This document shows positions 5,076 to 5,661 of a DNA stretch of 5,661 nt, piece after piece (position 1 is the first letter of the stretch; each line of letters starts with the position of its first letter). The stretch comes from Halorhodospira sp. (GTDB lineage: Bacteria; Pseudomonadota; Gammaproteobacteria; Nitrococcales; Halorhodospiraceae), in NCBI GenBank assembly GCA_007127935.1, contig SKYL01000212.1:1-5661 (forward strand), written 5' to 3'. A program made the position numbers and the translations under genes. Below the pieces are notes generated by a model, which was given only the letters and a program-made list of their open reading frames with translations, did no database searches and was not told the origin of the DNA.

Positions 5076-5602
5076 CTCGGGGTTCCGGACCGAGTGGAAG
5101 GTCCCCGGCAACGCCAATACTCGATCTCCGGCCGGAGACAGAGATCGCGCACCCATTGCTCCGCCGCCGCCAAGCGTTCCATGACGGCCGGACTCACCGG
5201 CTCGCCCAAGCCGAAGCGCTCACCGCGCACCTTCAACAGCCAAGCGGCGGGGGGTGATGGTCCCATGGTTTGTACGTAGGCGTGGAGCACCGCCGCCGGG
5301 CTCATGGCGTGGCTGCTGTAGCTGGCATCCCGGTGAGGTGTAACGGGAGAGAACTCGTAAGGCACCGGCCCCGACGCGGCGGCGTCGATGAACAGCGCAA
5401 GACGATGTCCGCAAAGATCGAGGGCGTGCTCCGGTTGAAACTGGAAGGCCTCGATCAGCGTCACGGGCAACGGCGAATCCCGCGTGTGCAGCCATCGCCG
5501 CAGCCGGCCCAACAGCAACGGCCCCACCGCGTCGTCCCCCCGCGACGGGTTCCCGCATGCCAACACCACGACACCCCCGCCCTGGGGGTGACACCCCGTC
5601 AT
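5072..5602 (-). CDS. hoxW: NiFe-hydrogenase maturation endopeptidase, HoxW-like
   Basis: This 176-aa protein belongs to the hydrogenase maturation protease family (HyaD/HybD/HycI/HoxW), which trims the C-terminus of the hydrogenase large subunit once nickel is inserted. The signature GNPSRGDDAVGPLLL spans 17-31. By alignment with E. coli HybD, the metal-contact positions Glu16, Asp62 and His93 correspond here to D24, D73 (LFIDA) and H98 (SSHAMSP). The segment QPEHALDL (56-63) and the KVRGERFGLGE motif (124-134) resemble proteases of bidirectional NAD-linked Hox hydrogenases, so HoxW is the likeliest subtype, less certain than the family. The ATG at 5602 overlaps the stop of an upstream gene as ATGA, implying an operon, but its ribosome-binding site is weak. 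GTG codons at 5569 or 5566 are alternative starts nearer the conserved motif. The hydrogenase subunits themselves are not in the window. Confidence 0.9.
   Translation of the reverse strand: MTGCHPQGGGVVVLACGNPSRGDDAVGPLLLGRLRRWLHTRDSPLPVTLIEAFQFQPEHALDLCGHRLALFIDAAASGPVPYEFSPVTPHRDASYSSHAMSPAAVLHAYVQTMGPSPPAAWLLKVRGERFGLGEPVSPAVMERLAAAEQWVRDLCLRPEIEYWRCRGPSTRSGTPS
5585..5597. repeat. 13-bp palindrome sharing a 10-mer with the 2883-3010 repeats
   Basis: GGGGTGACACCCC is a perfect palindrome around one central base. Ten bases, GTGACACCCC (5588-5597), are identical to 2887-2896 in the inverted repeat near dodecin. It lies at the very start of the HoxW-like frame (codons 2-6 if the ATG at 5602 is used). 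It may be a third REP-like copy or chance similarity in GC-rich DNA. Confidence 0.4.
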
Positions 5603-5661
5603 CGCGAGGCCCGGAGGGCCGTGGCGATCTCCCGGAGACTGCCGCGCCCCTTCGGGCCTCG
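5599..5661 (-). CDS. 3' end of an upstream gene (edge-truncated)
   Basis: A minus-strand frame enters from the right edge and reads RGPKGRGSLREIATALRASR before a TGA at 5601-5599 that overlaps the protease ATG as ATGA. The last dozen residues look like an amphipathic helix. Too little is visible to identify it; from the neighbour it could be a hydrogenase-cluster gene, but that is a guess. Another frame is also open to the edge, so even this frame is not certain. Confidence 0.35.
   Translation of the reverse strand, partial: RGPKGRGSLREIATALRASR

Noticed and set aside
4310..5257. 315-codon plus-strand frame opposite luxR and the hydrogenase protease gene
   Set aside because: It is antisense to two well-supported genes, crosses their intergenic gap, and shows no domain.

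Overview
The window is GC-rich with strongly GC-biased third codon positions and compact gene spacing, in the style of a proteobacterial chromosome. A canonical LuxR/LuxI pair, a Tex protein and an NiFe-hydrogenase maturation endopeptidase suggest a gammaproteobacterium, possibly a halophilic or sulfur-oxidising/phototrophic lineage such as the Ectothiorhodospiraceae. That placement is inference from gene style only.

Layout. Positions 1-173 are a leader region with a possible divergent gene start at the extreme left edge. Positions 174-2561 (+) encode the transcription accessory protein Tex. Everything to the right is on the minus strand. Tex converges, with a 35-bp gap, on a small dodecin gene (2597-2806). 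Then comes a 233-bp intergenic stretch holding a perfect 16-bp inverted repeat (2883-2898 and 2995-3010) that looks like a facing pair of REP-type palindromes or a tiny non-autonomous element. Next is a quorum-sensing module, read right to left: luxR (4990-4211), a 113-bp gap with a good lux box (4157-4176), luxI (4097-3477), and an unrecognised 146-aa ORF (3480-3040) that overlaps luxI by ATGA and has its own strong Shine-Dalgarno inside luxI. Upstream of luxR, on the same strand, lies a HoxW-like hydrogenase maturation protease (5602-5072). It overlaps by ATGA the last codons of another gene that enters from the right edge.

How it fits together. LuxI should make an acyl-homoserine lactone (AHL). 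LuxR keeps all the canonical AHL-pocket and DNA-binding residues. The lux box sits where LuxR would activate luxI and, by coupling, the 146-aa ORF. That ORF is the best candidate here for something undescribed: it is co-translated with an AHL synthase, its codon use shows it is a real gene, and I recognise no family. A hairpin in the luxI leader overlaps its ribosome-binding site and may add translational control. The hydrogenase gene next door raises the possibility of density-linked hydrogen metabolism, but luxR appears to have its own promoter, so adjacency is the only evidence.

I see no tRNA, rRNA, CRISPR array, complete insertion sequence or transposase gene in the window.
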